Below are positions 17,942-26,611 of a stretch of 64,000 nucleotides of DNA, piece after piece. Source of the stretch: Streptomyces sp. ST2-7A. GTDB taxonomy: Bacteria; Actinomycetota; Actinomycetes; Streptomycetales; Streptomycetaceae. Numbering within the stretch: position 1 is the first letter of the stretch; each line of letters starts with the position of its first letter. The notes below the pieces were generated by a model, which made no database searches, was not told where the DNA came from, and saw only the letters and a list, made by a program, of their open reading frames with translations. Location: positions 1 to 64,000 of the forward strand of contig NZ_JAJUWS010000021.1 in assembly GCF_021390475.1 (NCBI RefSeq). The letters run 5' to 3'. The position numbers and the translations under genes are program-made.

Positions 17942-18691
17942 TCAGACGTCGGTCAGGCGCACCCCGGCGTGGGCCCGGTAGCGGCGGTTGACCGAGATGA
18001 TGTTGGCCACCAGCGCCTCCACCTGGTGGGCGTTGCGCAGGCGTCCGGCGAAGACACCCCGCATCCCCGGGATCCGCGAGGCCAGCGCCTGCACGACCTC
18101 GCAGTCGGCCCGGGACTCCCCCAGCACCATCACGTCGATCGGGATCTCCGCCACCTTCGGGTCGCACAGCAGGACGGCGGAGAGGTGATGGAAGGCGGCG
18201 GTGACCCGGGAGTCGGGCAGCAGCGCGGCGGCCTGCTCGGCGGCGCTGCCCTCCTCCGGACGCAGCGGATACGCGCCCTTCTTGTCGAAGCCCAGCGGGT
18301 TGACGCAGTCCACCACGAGCTTGCCCGTCAGTTCCTCCCGCAGGGAGGTCAGGGTGGCGGCGTGCCCGTCCCAGGGGACGGCGACGATGACCACGTCGGC
18401 GCGGCGGGCGCACCCGGCGTTGTCATCGCCCTCGACACCGGTGTCGGCGAGGAGGTCCCCGGCGGCGATCTCTCGGGCCCGCTCGGCCGAGCGGGAGCCG
18501 ATGATCACACGGTGACCGGCCAGGGAGAGGCGGTAGGCGAGGCCACGGCCCTGGTCGCCGGTGCCTCCCAGGACGCCGATGGTGAGGTCGGAGACGTCGG
18601 GCAGGTCCCACGGGTCCCTGGCGGGCTTCTTTCCGGTCGGGCCCGGTGCGGCGGCGTCGGGGGTGGCGTTGTCGGCGTTGTCGGGAGTCAT
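17942..18691 (-). CDS. npdG: NADPH-dependent F420 reductase
   Basis: A 249-residue oxidoreductase that moves hydride between NADPH and coenzyme F420. After a 35-residue hydrophilic lead it has a Rossmann dinucleotide site [17 protein letters not shown] with IIGSR as the NADP-binding strand end, then [19 protein letters not shown] and AFHHLSA typical of the Fno/NpdG family. ATG start. Presence of F420 metabolism supports an actinobacterial host. Confidence 0.88.
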   Translation of the reverse strand: MTPDNADNATPDAAAPGPTGKKPARDPWDLPDVSDLTIGVLGGTGDQGRGLAYRLSLAGHRVIIGSRSAERAREIAAGDLLADTGVEGDDNAGCARRADVVIVAVPWDGHAATLTSLREELTGKLVVDCVNPLGFDKKGAYPLRPEEGSAAEQAAALLPDSRVTAAFHHLSAVLLCDPKVAEIPIDVMVLGESRADCEVVQALASRIPGMRGVFAGRLRNAHQVEALVANIISVNRRYRAHAGVRLTDV

Positions 18692-18752
18692 GGTCGCATC
18701 CTGCCAAAGGCGGGGCGTCGGGGCCGTGAGCCGGGCCACCCCGGGCCCCGGC

Positions 18753-19019
18753 TCAGCGACCGGGACCGTCGGGCCCCGCCCCGGCGCCACCGGGGCCGTC
18801 GTTCGAGCCGTCGTTCCAGCGCGGGTCGGTGCGCCACTCCTCGTTCCGATCCCGGGCGGTGCGCAGGGCCCGCTCGGCCCCGGCCCGGTCGGGGTACGGA
18901 CCGAGGCGATCCCTCGCCGGGCAGTCCGGCCCCTCCTCCACCGACTCGTGGCGCAGGCAGTAGTACCACTCACCCGGCTTGCCGGAGGTGTCGCGGCGGA
19001 AGATCGAGAACAGACCCAT
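18753..19019 (-). CDS. Small SPOR-like conserved protein
   Basis: An 88-residue soluble protein beginning [10 protein letters not shown], with [33 protein letters not shown] and a Gly-rich tail. The [13 protein letters not shown] segment resembles part of a SPOR domain, and I recall similar short proteins beside map in Streptomyces genomes. Function unknown. No ribosome binding site; a -10-like CAGAAT six nt before the ATG suggests a leaderless transcript. Start codons of this gene and map are only 51 bp apart, divergent. Confidence 0.7.
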   Translation of the reverse strand: MGLFSIFRRDTSGKPGEWYYCLRHESVEEGPDCPARDRLGPYPDRAGAERALRTARDRNEEWRTDPRWNDGSNDGPGGAGAGPDGPGR

Positions 19020-19025
19020 GCCGTC

Positions 19026-19063
19026 ATTCTGCCCCCGGCGGGCGGAACGACGCCGCTTACACT
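19026..19063. promoter_or_regulatory. Divergent leaderless promoters of the SPOR-like gene and map
   Basis: On the plus strand TACACT (19058-19063) stands exactly seven nt before the map ATG. On the minus strand CAGAAT (19031-19026) stands six nt before the other ATG. Neither gene has a Shine-Dalgarno sequence, and both promoters must fit in 51 bp. Confidence 0.6.
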
Positions 19064-19070
19064 CGGGGGC

Positions 19071-19937
19071 ATGTCTGCGCAGTCGCTTCTGGTTCCCGGT
19101 ACCCTCTCCCCCGACCGTTCGGTCCCCGTCACGATCCCGCGTCCGGAGTACGTCGGCAAGTCCGCGCCGACGCCCTACACCGGCCCCGAGGTGCAGGACG
19201 AGGAGACCATCGAGCGGATGCGGGTGGCGGGCCGTCTCGCCGCCCGGGCGCTGGTGGAGACCGCCTCGCACATCGCGCCCGGCGTGACCACCGATCGGTT
19301 GGACGCGGTGGCCCACGAGTTCCTGTGCGACCACGGCGCCTACCCCTCCACCCTGGGGTACCGGAACTTCCCCAAGTCGCTGTGCACCTCGGTGAACGAG
19401 GTCATCTGCCACGGCATCCCGGACTCCACGGTGATGCGCGAGGGCGACATCGTGAACCTGGACATCACCGCCTACCTCGGCGGGGTGCACGGGGACAACA
19501 ACGCCACGTACTTCGTGGGCGGTGAGGAGGCGGTGGACGAGGAGTCCCGCCTGCTGGTGGAGCGCACCCGCGAGTCGCTGAACCGGGCGATCAAGGCGGT
19601 GCGCCCGGGGCGCCGGATCAACATCATCGGCCGGGTCATCGAGTCCTACGCCAAGCGTTTCGGCTACGGCGTGGTGCGGGACTTCACCGGCCACGGCATC
19701 TCGACCTCGTTCCACTCGGGGTTGATCGTCCCGCACTACGACGACCCGAGCGCCGACACCGTGATGCGACCCGGCATGACCTTCACCATCGAGCCGATGC
19801 TGACCCTGGGCACCCATGAGTGGGACATGTGGGAGGACGGCTGGACGGTGGTGACCCGGGACCGGAAGCGGACCGCGCAGTTCGAGCACACCCTGGTGGT
19901 GACCGACGACGGGGCGGAGATCCTGACCCTCCCCTGA
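19071..19937 (+). CDS. map: Methionine aminopeptidase, type I
   Basis: A 288-residue enzyme that removes the initiator methionine. The pita-bread fold signatures are [16 protein letters not shown] (two metal-binding Asp), GHGISTSFH (metal His), TFTIEPML (Glu) and FEHTLVVT (Glu). An N-terminal extension of about 35 residues with Pro/Ser content is usual in actinobacterial type Ic enzymes. ATG start fixed by the -10 hexamer seven nt upstream. Confidence 0.95.
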   Translation: MSAQSLLVPGTLSPDRSVPVTIPRPEYVGKSAPTPYTGPEVQDEETIERMRVAGRLAARALVETASHIAPGVTTDRLDAVAHEFLCDHGAYPSTLGYRNFPKSLCTSVNEVICHGIPDSTVMREGDIVNLDITAYLGGVHGDNNATYFVGGEEAVDEESRLLVERTRESLNRAIKAVRPGRRINIIGRVIESYAKRFGYGVVRDFTGHGISTSFHSGLIVPHYDDPSADTVMRPGMTFTIEPMLTLGTHEWDMWEDGWTVVTRDRKRTAQFEHTLVVTDDGAEILTLP

Positions 19938-20028
19938 TCCGGCGCGCCGGACCGGCGTGTCGGCGTGCCCCGTGCCGGGCGCCCCCGTACCGCCCCGCCC
20001 CGCTTCTTCCCGACAGGACGTCGGGAAC

Positions 20029-20058
20029 TTGACTTAGGTAAGCCTAAGTAGCGAGGAT
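20029..20058 (+). promoter_or_regulatory. Promoter of haem oxygenase gene with iron box
   Basis: A -35 TTGACT at 20029-20034 is followed after 18 nt by a weak -10 GAGGAT. TTAGGTAAGCCTAA (20034-20047) matches the left and central part of the DtxR/DmdR1/IdeR box and lies in the spacer, so Fe-bound DmdR should block the promoter. Confidence 0.75.
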
Positions 20059-20111
20059 GGGATTCCACCGGGCGTGCCCGTCGCGCCCTCCGCCCCATTC
20101 CGGAGGCCCCC

Positions 20112-20774
20112 GTGACCGCTGTGACCGCCGCGACCCCGTTCTCCACCCTGATCCGCGAGGCCTCGCACGAGCAGCACACCGAGGCGGAGAACTCCACCTT
20201 CATGGGGGACATGCTCGGAGGCCGGCTCGGCGTGGACGCCTACACCCGGTACACCGAGCAATTGTGGTTCGTCTACGCGGCGCTGGAGCGGCACACGGAG
20301 CGGCTGGCGGCCGACCCGGTCGCCGGTCCCTTCCTCCGTCCGGAGCTGTCCCGCCGGGAGGCCCTGGGCCGCGACCTGGACCACCTGCACGGCGGCACGG
20401 AGTGGCGCGAGGGGATCCGCCCGCTGCCGGCCACCGAGGCGTACGCGGCACGGATCGACGAGGTGGCCCGGCAGTGGCCGGGCGGCTACGTCGCCCACCA
20501 CTACACCCGCTACCTCGGCGACCTGTCGGGCGGTCAGATCATCCGGGGCACCGCGGAGAAGACCTGGGGCTTCGCCCGCAAGGGCGACGGCGTACGGTTC
20601 TACGTCTTCGAGGACATCGGCAACCCGGCCGCCTTCAAGCGGGAGTACCGGGCGAGCCTGGACGCCGTGCCGGCGGACGACGCCGAGAAGTCGCGGATCG
20701 TCGGGGAGTGCAAGCGGGCCTTCTCCCTGAACACCGCCGTCTTCCGGGAGTTGGGCACGGCCTTCGCCCACTGA
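20112..20774 (+). CDS. hmuO: Biliverdin-producing haem oxygenase
   Basis: A 220-residue enzyme that opens haem to biliverdin, CO and iron. It aligns closely with corynebacterial HmuO: proximal His22 in EQHTEAENSTFM, DLDHLHG, YVAHHYTRYLGDLSGGQ with the distal helix GDLSGG, and FNAAVF-like NTAVFRELG at the end. GTG start 65 nt after the iron box. It belongs with the HtaA proteins and the haem importer downstream and supplies iron from imported haem. Confidence 0.95.
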   Translation: MTAVTAATPFSTLIREASHEQHTEAENSTFMGDMLGGRLGVDAYTRYTEQLWFVYAALERHTERLAADPVAGPFLRPELSRREALGRDLDHLHGGTEWREGIRPLPATEAYAARIDEVARQWPGGYVAHHYTRYLGDLSGGQIIRGTAEKTWGFARKGDGVRFYVFEDIGNPAAFKREYRASLDAVPADDAEKSRIVGECKRAFSLNTAVFRELGTAFAH

Positions 20775-20822
20775 ACCGGACGGAGCCGGCCGGCTCGGCC
20801 GCCCTTCCGGAAACGTGTGCCG

Positions 20823-20855
20823 CCGGCCCCCGCGACATCCTGTCGCGGGGGCCGG
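20823..20855 (+). terminator. Terminator of hmuO
   Basis: A perfect 15-bp stem (20823-20837 with 20841-20855), 3-nt loop, 48 nt past the stop codon. Confidence 0.85.
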
Positions 20856-21030
20856 TGGCGTTGGTCACGGGAGGACTCGGGCGGAGAGACGCGGGCACCG
20901 TCCCGACCTCCGAACCCGTCCACTGCCGGATGCGGGGCGCCGTACCCCTGATCCGACTCCGTCGGGGTCGGGAGCGGGCTCGGGGCCGCCGATGGAACCG
21001 TTCCCGGCTCCGCGCGGGGCTCCGGTGGTC

Positions 21031-21471
21031 TCAGCGGCTGATCGCGTACGTCCTGAAGGCGGCCCGGGTCTCCGGACCGGCGATGCCATCGATGGGGCCG
21101 TCGTAGCCGTACGCCCTCAGCAGACGCTGGAGTGCCGAAATCGTGCCACCACCGACGATCCCGTCGATCGGCCCGGTGTAGCCGGTGAGCCTGAGGCTGC
21201 GCTGCATCGCCTTCCAACTGTTGGTACCCAGCTGTCCGTCGATCGCGCCGGTGTAGCCGTGCAGGTCACGCAGGTACAGCTGCACCCTCTTGGCCTGCGC
21301 GACGGTCAGGCCGAGGTTGACCACCGAGAGGGGGGCGACGGAGTCCGCGCTCACGGCCGGCGGAGCACTCGGCGGCGGCGCCGCCACGGCCGAGCCGGCC
21401 GTCGCCAGACCACCGGCGGCGATCGCCAGAGCCATACCGGCTCCGACCGTCATCCTCGTCATGTTGCGCAT
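21031..21471 (-). CDS. Secreted peptidoglycan-binding-domain protein
   Basis: A 146-residue exported protein. A signal peptide (TVGAGMALAIAAGGLATAG, cleavage near AVAA) is followed by two PG_binding_1-type repeats: VQLYLRDLHGYTGAIDG with QLGTNSWKAMQRSL, then GGGTISALQRLLRAYGY with GPETRAAF. There is no catalytic domain, so it probably binds cell wall and modulates other proteins. ATG start with GAAGGGG upstream. It reads away from the HtaA genes and has no visible link to haem uptake. Confidence 0.82.
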   Translation of the reverse strand: MRNMTRMTVGAGMALAIAAGGLATAGSAVAAPPPSAPPAVSADSVAPLSVVNLGLTVAQAKRVQLYLRDLHGYTGAIDGQLGTNSWKAMQRSLRLTGYTGPIDGIVGGGTISALQRLLRAYGYDGPIDGIAGPETRAAFRTYAISR

Positions 21472-21827
21472 TCGCGTTCCCCTTCATCGGGTCGAACCGA
21501 CCGGGGCGGCCGGCTCGACAACGAGACTGCCGACGGGGACGCGGGGACGCCGGCGTTCCCACCAGAATGACCCACCCATGGGAACCGCCCCCTCCCCACC
21601 TGCTGAAACGTCGTGCCTCCCGGGCGGCGGCGGGACGGGCGGGGACGCCGGGATCGGCTGCCCGGGTGCCGGTCGTGGTGTCGGTCGCCCGAGGAGGACG
21701 CCGCCGGACGCGATCGGCCACGGAAGCAGGCCCGGGTCCGGAACCGGTGGACCGGGGTCTGAGCCGGTGCGATGACCCTCGCGGCCGGAGGCCCGGCGAT
21801 CCGCTCGGCCGGAAGGAGCGGACGACG
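21472..21827. other. Gap between the PG-binding gene and the htaA terminator, no gene seen
   Basis: About 350 bases. It holds the promoter of the PG-binding gene; I find no supported gene or clear promoter hexamers. Confidence 0.5.
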
Positions 21828-21875
21828 AGGGGCGGTGTCCGTCCGGCCTGTCGGAGCCGGGCGGACACCGCCCCT
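21828..21875 (-). terminator. Terminator of the htaA-like gene
   Basis: A 14-bp perfect stem (21828-21841 with 21862-21875), extended inward by six more pairs with one wobble, 35 nt past the stop codon. Confidence 0.8.
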
Positions 21876-21910
21876 CTGGTCACGCGCGGGGCCCCATGGC
21901 CCCGCGACCC

Positions 21911-23728
21911 TCAGATCGCCAGACCGCCGGTCTCCCCGCCGCCGGAGGCTGCGACGGAGCGTCGACGCACGGCCCACAGGGCCACCGCGCCGCCGGCCGC
22001 GAGGGTCACCGCGCCACCGATCAGCGCCGAGGTCGGCAGGTCGGTACCGGTCGAGGCCAGGGCCCCGCCGCCGAGCGCGCCGCCCACGGCACCGCTGGTG
22101 ACGCCACCCGTCCCGGCGCCGCCCACGGCACCGGTGCCGCCGGTGTTCCCGGTACCCCCGGAGGAGGCGCCGGGGATGGGACCGGGCAGCTCGACGTCAT
22201 CGGCCAGGGCGAGGGCCACGCTGACCGGGTCGAGGTCGTCGCCGGCCGAGTAGAAGCCGCCGAAGGCCTCGGCGCCGTCGGCCGTCAGGACGGCCGGGAG
22301 GTTCTCCAGCACCACGAGGTCGTCCTCGACGGTGAGCGCGGAGGCGGGAACGGTCAGGTTCGCCACGGTGACGCCGGCGCTCTCGGTGACCTCGCCGCTC
22401 GCCCGGTCCTTGGAGGAGACGTCGGCGATCAGCTCACCGGAGGTGCCGTTGAGTTCGACCGCGAGGGAGGAGAACTTCAGCTCCAGCTCGTACTCGCCGT
22501 CGGCCTTCTCATGGCCCAGGAAGGACACGGTGCCCCGGAAGCCGGCGGAGACGGTCTCCTCCTCGGCGTCGAGGTCACCGCCACCGTCGGGGAATCGGTA
22601 ACCACCGTCGGGGTTCTCGGTGGCGCCGTCGGCCAGGTGGACCCGGCCGGAGGCTATCGGGCCCTTGACGTACGAGCGGAAGGACTGCTTGACGCCCCAG
22701 TCCAGGACACCGTCCTCGATGGTGCCGGAGGGAACCTCGTCACCACCGCCGGAGCCGTCGGTGTCACCGCCGGCGTTGGCGGAGCCGTCGCCGTTGGACC
22801 CCTCGGAACCGTTCCCGTTGGAGTTCCCGTCGCTCGACCCCCCGGAGCCGTTGCCGTTGCCGGTGTCGCCCGAGCCGTTGGAGCCGCCGTTGCCCGTGTC
22901 CCCGGACCCGTCCGAGCCACCGTTACCCGTGTCGCCCGTGTCGCCCGTGTCGCCCGTGTCGCCGGTGTCGCCCGAGCCGTCCGAGCCGCCGTTGCCCGTG
23001 TCCCCGGACCCGTCCGAGCCACCGTTGTCACCCGAACCACCGTTGCCCGAACCACCGTTGCCCGAACCACCGTTGCCGCCGCCGGGGGAGGCGGTGGAGA
23101 CGGTCAGCGTGACCGGGTCGAGCGCGTCACCGACGGCGTAGAAGGGGTTGCCGTTGTACGCGAAGACGGCGGCGCCCTCCTCGGTCAGAGTGGCCGCGAT
23201 GTCCGCGAAGACCATCGCTCCGGCCTGCGATCCCCGGTTGGCGGTGCTCATGTCCAGCTCGGCGATCGGCACGTCCTGCGAGGTCTCGCCGTTGGCGGTG
23301 ACATCGGCGAGAACGCTGCCGCCGACGCGGTCGGAGACGAACCGGAGGTCGGAGAACTCCAGGTCCAGGTCACCGTGGTGGCCGGTGAAGTGCACGCTGC
23401 CGTCGAAGGCGGTGTTCACCCCGTGGGTGCCCATGTCGTAGGTGCCGGCGCCGTCCACGAAGCGGAAGGTGCCGTCGGCGTTGCGCTCGGCCCCGCCCGC
23501 GACCGTGATCGAGCCGCCGACGAAGGGCAGCCCGATGTAGTTGCGGAAGGACTGCTTGATCCCCCAGTCGAGGGTGCCGTTCTCCAGCCCGATGAAGGCG
23601 GGCCTGCCGTTGCCGTCGTCGGCGACGGCAACGGGAACGGTGAGGGCGGTCGCCGAGAGGACGGTCGCGGTGGCGGCGGCCAGGAGCAGCGCGCCCCGGC
23701 GGACGGTGCGGACCGGGTGGGCGGTCAT
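21911..23728 (-). CDS. htaA: Cell-wall-anchored haem-binding HtaA-domain protein (LAXTG sortase substrate)
   Basis: A 605-residue surface protein. Signal peptide, then HtaA domain 1 starting NGTLDWGIKQSFRNYIG, a Gly/Ser/Asn/Asp linker of over 100 residues made of short repeats, and HtaA domain 2 starting DGVLDWGVKQSFRSYV. The C-terminus has LASTG (residues 557-561), a hydrophobic stretch and RRRS: the LAXTG signal of class E sortases. HtaA domains of corynebacteria bind haem at conserved Tyr/His residues and pass it to the membrane. ATG start with AGGAGA upstream. It is followed in the same direction after the membrane-anchored homologue, likely co-transcribed. Confidence 0.88.
   Translation of the reverse strand: MTAHPVRTVRRGALLLAAATATVLSATALTVPVAVADDGNGRPAFIGLENGTLDWGIKQSFRNYIGLPFVGGSITVAGGAERNADGTFRFVDGAGTYDMGTHGVNTAFDGSVHFTGHHGDLDLEFSDLRFVSDRVGGSVLADVTANGETSQDVPIAELDMSTANRGSQAGAMVFADIAATLTEEGAAVFAYNGNPFYAVGDALDPVTLTVSTASPGGGNGGSGNGGSGNGGSGDNGGSDGSGDTGNGGSDGSGDTGDTGDTGDTGDTGNGGSDGSGDTGNGGSNGSGDTGNGNGSGGSSDGNSNGNGSEGSNGDGSANAGGDTDGSGGGDEVPSGTIEDGVLDWGVKQSFRSYVKGPIASGRVHLADGATENPDGGYRFPDGGGDLDAEEETVSAGFRGTVSFLGHEKADGEYELELKFSSLAVELNGTSGELIADVSSKDRASGEVTESAGVTVANLTVPASALTVEDDLVVLENLPAVLTADGAEAFGGFYSAGDDLDPVSVALALADDVELPGPIPGASSGGTGNTGGTGAVGGAGTGGVTSGAVGGALGGGALASTGTDLPTSALIGGAVTLAAGGAVALWAVRRRSVAASGGGETGGLAI
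22735..23090. repeat. Tandem coding repeats in the HtaA linker
   Basis: The linker is encoded by imperfect short tandem repeats, including a run of near-identical 9-bp units near 22925-22975 that code for Gly-Asp-Thr, and repeats coding for GGSDGSGDTGN. Units are multiples of three, so copy number can change without breaking the frame. Confidence 0.75.
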
Positions 23729-23795
23729 GGTCGGGTGTTCTCCTTGGGTACCGGGGTGGGTCGGTCGGAGTGTGGGGGTGGGGTTCCGTCCGGGG

Positions 23796-25454
23796 TCACC
23801 GGGCGGGGGTGTCCGGCACGGGTTCACCGGCCGGGCTTCCCGGGTCCTCACGGTCGGCCGGAGGGGCGTCGAGGGCTTCGGTGTCGTCGCCGGCGGCGGC
23901 GGCACCGGCCCCGTCCGTCCCGCCGGTCCCGACGGGGTCGGACCCGGTGGGGTCCCCGTCGTTCGCGGCGCCGGTGGGGTCCGCGGCGCGGCGCCGACGG
24001 CGCCACAGCGGGATCCCGGCCGCGGGAAGCGACAGCAGGAGCGCCGCCCCGACGAGGAGGGGGATGGTGGGGAGGCCGGAGTCCGTGTCGCTCGCGGCGG
24101 GTTCGGGCTCCGGGGCGGGGGTCGGCTCCGGTTCGGCGACCGGTTTCCCGGCGGCCGGCTCGGCACCGAGGTCCGGGAGGGCGGGAAGTTCGGCCTCCTC
24201 GGTGAGGGCGAGGGCGACCGTGATCGGATCCATCTCCGTCTCCGGCGCGTAGAGGCCGCCGAAGACCTCCGCCCCCTCCTCGGTGAGGACGGTGGGAACC
24301 TCGGAGAACAGCGCCAGATCGTCCTCGACGACGAGTTCGGGGACCTCGAAGGTGACGACGGGCAGGGTTCGCGCTTCCCCGCCGTCGGTGACCACGTCCG
24401 CGATCAGGGTTCCGGTGCCGTCGGCGATCTCGACGGCGACCTCTTCCAGCCGCAGGTCCAGCCCGGTACCGGTGAAGTGCAGGGCTCCGGTGAACTCCGC
24501 GCGGGCGGTGCCCGCCTCGGCGTCGAGTTCTCCCCGGCCGTCGGGGAAGCGGAAGAGCGCGCCGCCGTCGAGGGCGCCGTCCTCCAGGTTCCAGGTGCCG
24601 TCGGCGATGGGGCCGGTGACGAACTCCCGGAAGGTGCGCCGCACACCCCAGTCCACGATCGCGTCGTGGAGTTCGGCCCCGCCGGCGTCCTCTCCGTCCT
24701 CCTCCGAGGCGTCCTCGTCGCGATCGTCGCCCTTCTCCTCGCGGGCGTCCTCCGGCTCCGGTTCGGCCACCGGAGGGGCGGGCTCGGGGGCGGCGGGGGC
24801 AAGGCTGTCGGCGGTGAGGCTGACCGGGTCGAGTGGGTCACCGGCGGCGTAGTAGCCGGCGAAGGCCCTGGCTCCCTCGGCCGTGAGCGTGGCCGGGACG
24901 TTGGTGAGGACGATCTGCGAGCCACCGCGCAGGTCCACCCCGCCGAGGGCGAGGGAGGCGAGCGCGACCCGGCTGCTCTGCGTGACCTGTCCGCTGTCGC
25001 GGTCCCGGCTGCGCACGTCGGCGTAGAGGGTGCCGGAACCGCCGGACAGTGAGACCGAGGGGTTGCTGATCGTCAGTTCCAGTTGGTACGCGCCGCTCTC
25101 CTCGCGATGGCCGACGAAGTGGACACCACCCGCGTAGTGCGCCCGGACCGCTCCGGTGTCGGGGTCGTAGGTGCCCTGCGCCGAGTGGAAACGGAATTGT
25201 CCGGAACCGATCGTCCCGGCCCCACCCGACAGGATCCAACTCCCCTGCGCCACGGGGCCGGTGATGTAGGTGAGGAAGGAGGAGCGGATGCCCCAGTCGA
25301 GTCGCCCACCGGAGAGGGTGCGTTCGGCCGCGTGGGCGGGGGAGGCGGGGACGAGCGCCAACGGAAGGGCGATCGCCACCATCAGGAGCGCGAGGACCGC
25401 CGCGGGCAGTGCGGCGACGGAAGTCACCACGGAACGGGCGGATCTGGGCAGCAC
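23796..25454 (-). CDS. Membrane-anchored haem-binding HtaA-domain protein
   Basis: A 552-residue exported protein. Signal peptide (ALLMVAIALPLALVPASPAHA), HtaA domain 1 (GGRLDWGIRSSFLTYITG), an acidic Glu/Asp linker, HtaA domain 2 (DAIVDWGVRRTFREFVTG), a Pro-Glu linker, then a transmembrane helix (IPLLVGAALLLSLPAAGIP) and a basic stop-transfer sequence WRRRRR with a long acidic tail inside the cell. It lacks an LAXTG signal and so stays in the membrane, a likely relay between the wall protein and the importer. GTG start with GGAGG eight nt upstream, directly under the divergent iron box. Confidence 0.88.
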   Translation of the reverse strand: MLPRSARSVVTSVAALPAAVLALLMVAIALPLALVPASPAHAAERTLSGGRLDWGIRSSFLTYITGPVAQGSWILSGGAGTIGSGQFRFHSAQGTYDPDTGAVRAHYAGGVHFVGHREESGAYQLELTISNPSVSLSGGSGTLYADVRSRDRDSGQVTQSSRVALASLALGGVDLRGGSQIVLTNVPATLTAEGARAFAGYYAAGDPLDPVSLTADSLAPAAPEPAPPVAEPEPEDAREEKGDDRDEDASEEDGEDAGGAELHDAIVDWGVRRTFREFVTGPIADGTWNLEDGALDGGALFRFPDGRGELDAEAGTARAEFTGALHFTGTGLDLRLEEVAVEIADGTGTLIADVVTDGGEARTLPVVTFEVPELVVEDDLALFSEVPTVLTEEGAEVFGGLYAPETEMDPITVALALTEEAELPALPDLGAEPAAGKPVAEPEPTPAPEPEPAASDTDSGLPTIPLLVGAALLLSLPAAGIPLWRRRRRAADPTGAANDGDPTGSDPVGTGGTDGAGAAAAGDDTEALDAPPADREDPGSPAGEPVPDTPAR

Positions 25455-25497
25455 GGGACATACCTCCGGGGAACCGGGCCGACCGAATCCGGCCGAC

Positions 25498-25516
25498 CAA
25501 GGTTAGGCTAACCTAA
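25498..25516. promoter_or_regulatory. DmdR1/IdeR-type iron box between the htaA-like genes and the haem importer
   Basis: The 19-bp sequence centred on GGTTAGGCTAACC agrees with the consensus TWAGGTTAGSCTAACCTWA at 18 of 19 positions and is a near-perfect palindrome. It lies between divergent genes, so one site can repress both directions when iron is sufficient. Confidence 0.92.
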
Positions 25517-25519
25517 GCC

Positions 25520-26611
25520 ATGAGTGCTGTTGTGCGGAACCCGGTACGGAAGGCGGAATCCCAGGTGTGGACACGGCCAGGACTGCGAGCGAAATCCGGT
25601 GCCCTGATCGCCGTTCTGCTCGGCGCGAGCCTGTTGGTGGGATGTGCCCCGGGGTCCGCCGACATCGGGAACGGTGACGCGGGGACGACCCCGGCCGCCG
25701 TCGAATCGGCTCCCGACCGGGTCGAGCCGCTGGAGGGTCCCACCCCCGCGCCGGAGTTGCCGGTGACGGTGACCTCCGCCGACGGCGCCGAGGTCACCGT
25801 CACCGCCGCCGACCGGATCGTGCCGCTCAGCGGTTCGCTGGCCGAGATCGTGTGGACCCTGGGCCTGGGCGACCGCGTGGTGGCCCGGGACGTCTCGGCC
25901 ACCTTCGAACAGGCCGCCGACCTCCCCCTGGTGACCCGGGGCCACGAGGTCTCCACCGAGAGCGTGTTGTCCCTGCACCCCGACGTGGTGCTGGTGGAGG
26001 ACACCACCGGTCCCGAGGAGGCGATCGACCGCATCCGCGCGGCCGGTGTCCCGCTGCTGGTCTTCGAGACCGCCGACGAACTCGCCGACGTGACCGAACG
26101 GATCGAGGCGGTGGCCGGGGCCCTGGGTGTCCCGGAGGCGGGTGACGCACTGGTCGGGCGCACCACCGAACGGATCGGGGCGGTGCGCGCGGAATTGCCC
26201 GATGTCCCGGAGGCCGAGCGTCCCCGGGTGGCCTTCCTCTACCTGCGCGGCTCCGCCTCGGTGTACCTCATCGGCGGCGCGGAGTCCGGGGCCGGCTCCC
26301 TGATCGAGGCCGCCGGCGCCGTGGACGCGGGCGCCGAGGCGGGACTGGAGAAGGACTTCACCCCCATCACCAGCGAGGCCCTGGCCGCCGCCGCCCCCGA
26401 TGTGATCCTGGTGATGACCAAGGGACTGACCTCGGTGGGCGGCGTGGACGGACTGTTGGAGATCCCCGGCATCGCCGAGACGCCCGCCGGGATGAACCGT
26501 CGGGTGGCGAACATCGACGACGGCGTGCTGTTGAACTACGGGCCGCGCACCGACGAGGTGTTGGCGAGCCTGGCCGAGCAGATCCACGGCGCCGCGAAGG
26601 AGGGGGCGTGA
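25520..26611 (+). CDS. hmuT: Haem ABC transporter substrate-binding lipoprotein
   Basis: A lipoprotein of up to 363 residues with a lipobox LLVGC (Cys42 from the first ATG) and a class III periplasmic-binding fold (RIVPLSGSLAEIVWTLGLGDRVVARD, LHPDVVLVEDTTGPEEA, RGSASVYLIGGAES, NYGPRTDEVL). This is the HmuT/hemin type. The first ATG lies three nt after the iron box with no binding site; GTG 25565 has GGAAGG upstream and would give a more normal signal peptide. It overlaps hmuU by four bases and opens the importer operon. Confidence 0.9.
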   Translation: MSAVVRNPVRKAESQVWTRPGLRAKSGALIAVLLGASLLVGCAPGSADIGNGDAGTTPAAVESAPDRVEPLEGPTPAPELPVTVTSADGAEVTVTAADRIVPLSGSLAEIVWTLGLGDRVVARDVSATFEQAADLPLVTRGHEVSTESVLSLHPDVVLVEDTTGPEEAIDRIRAAGVPLLVFETADELADVTERIEAVAGALGVPEAGDALVGRTTERIGAVRAELPDVPEAERPRVAFLYLRGSASVYLIGGAESGAGSLIEAAGAVDAGAEAGLEKDFTPITSEALAAAAPDVILVMTKGLTSVGGVDGLLEIPGIAETPAGMNRRVANIDDGVLLNYGPRTDEVLASLAEQIHGAAKEGA

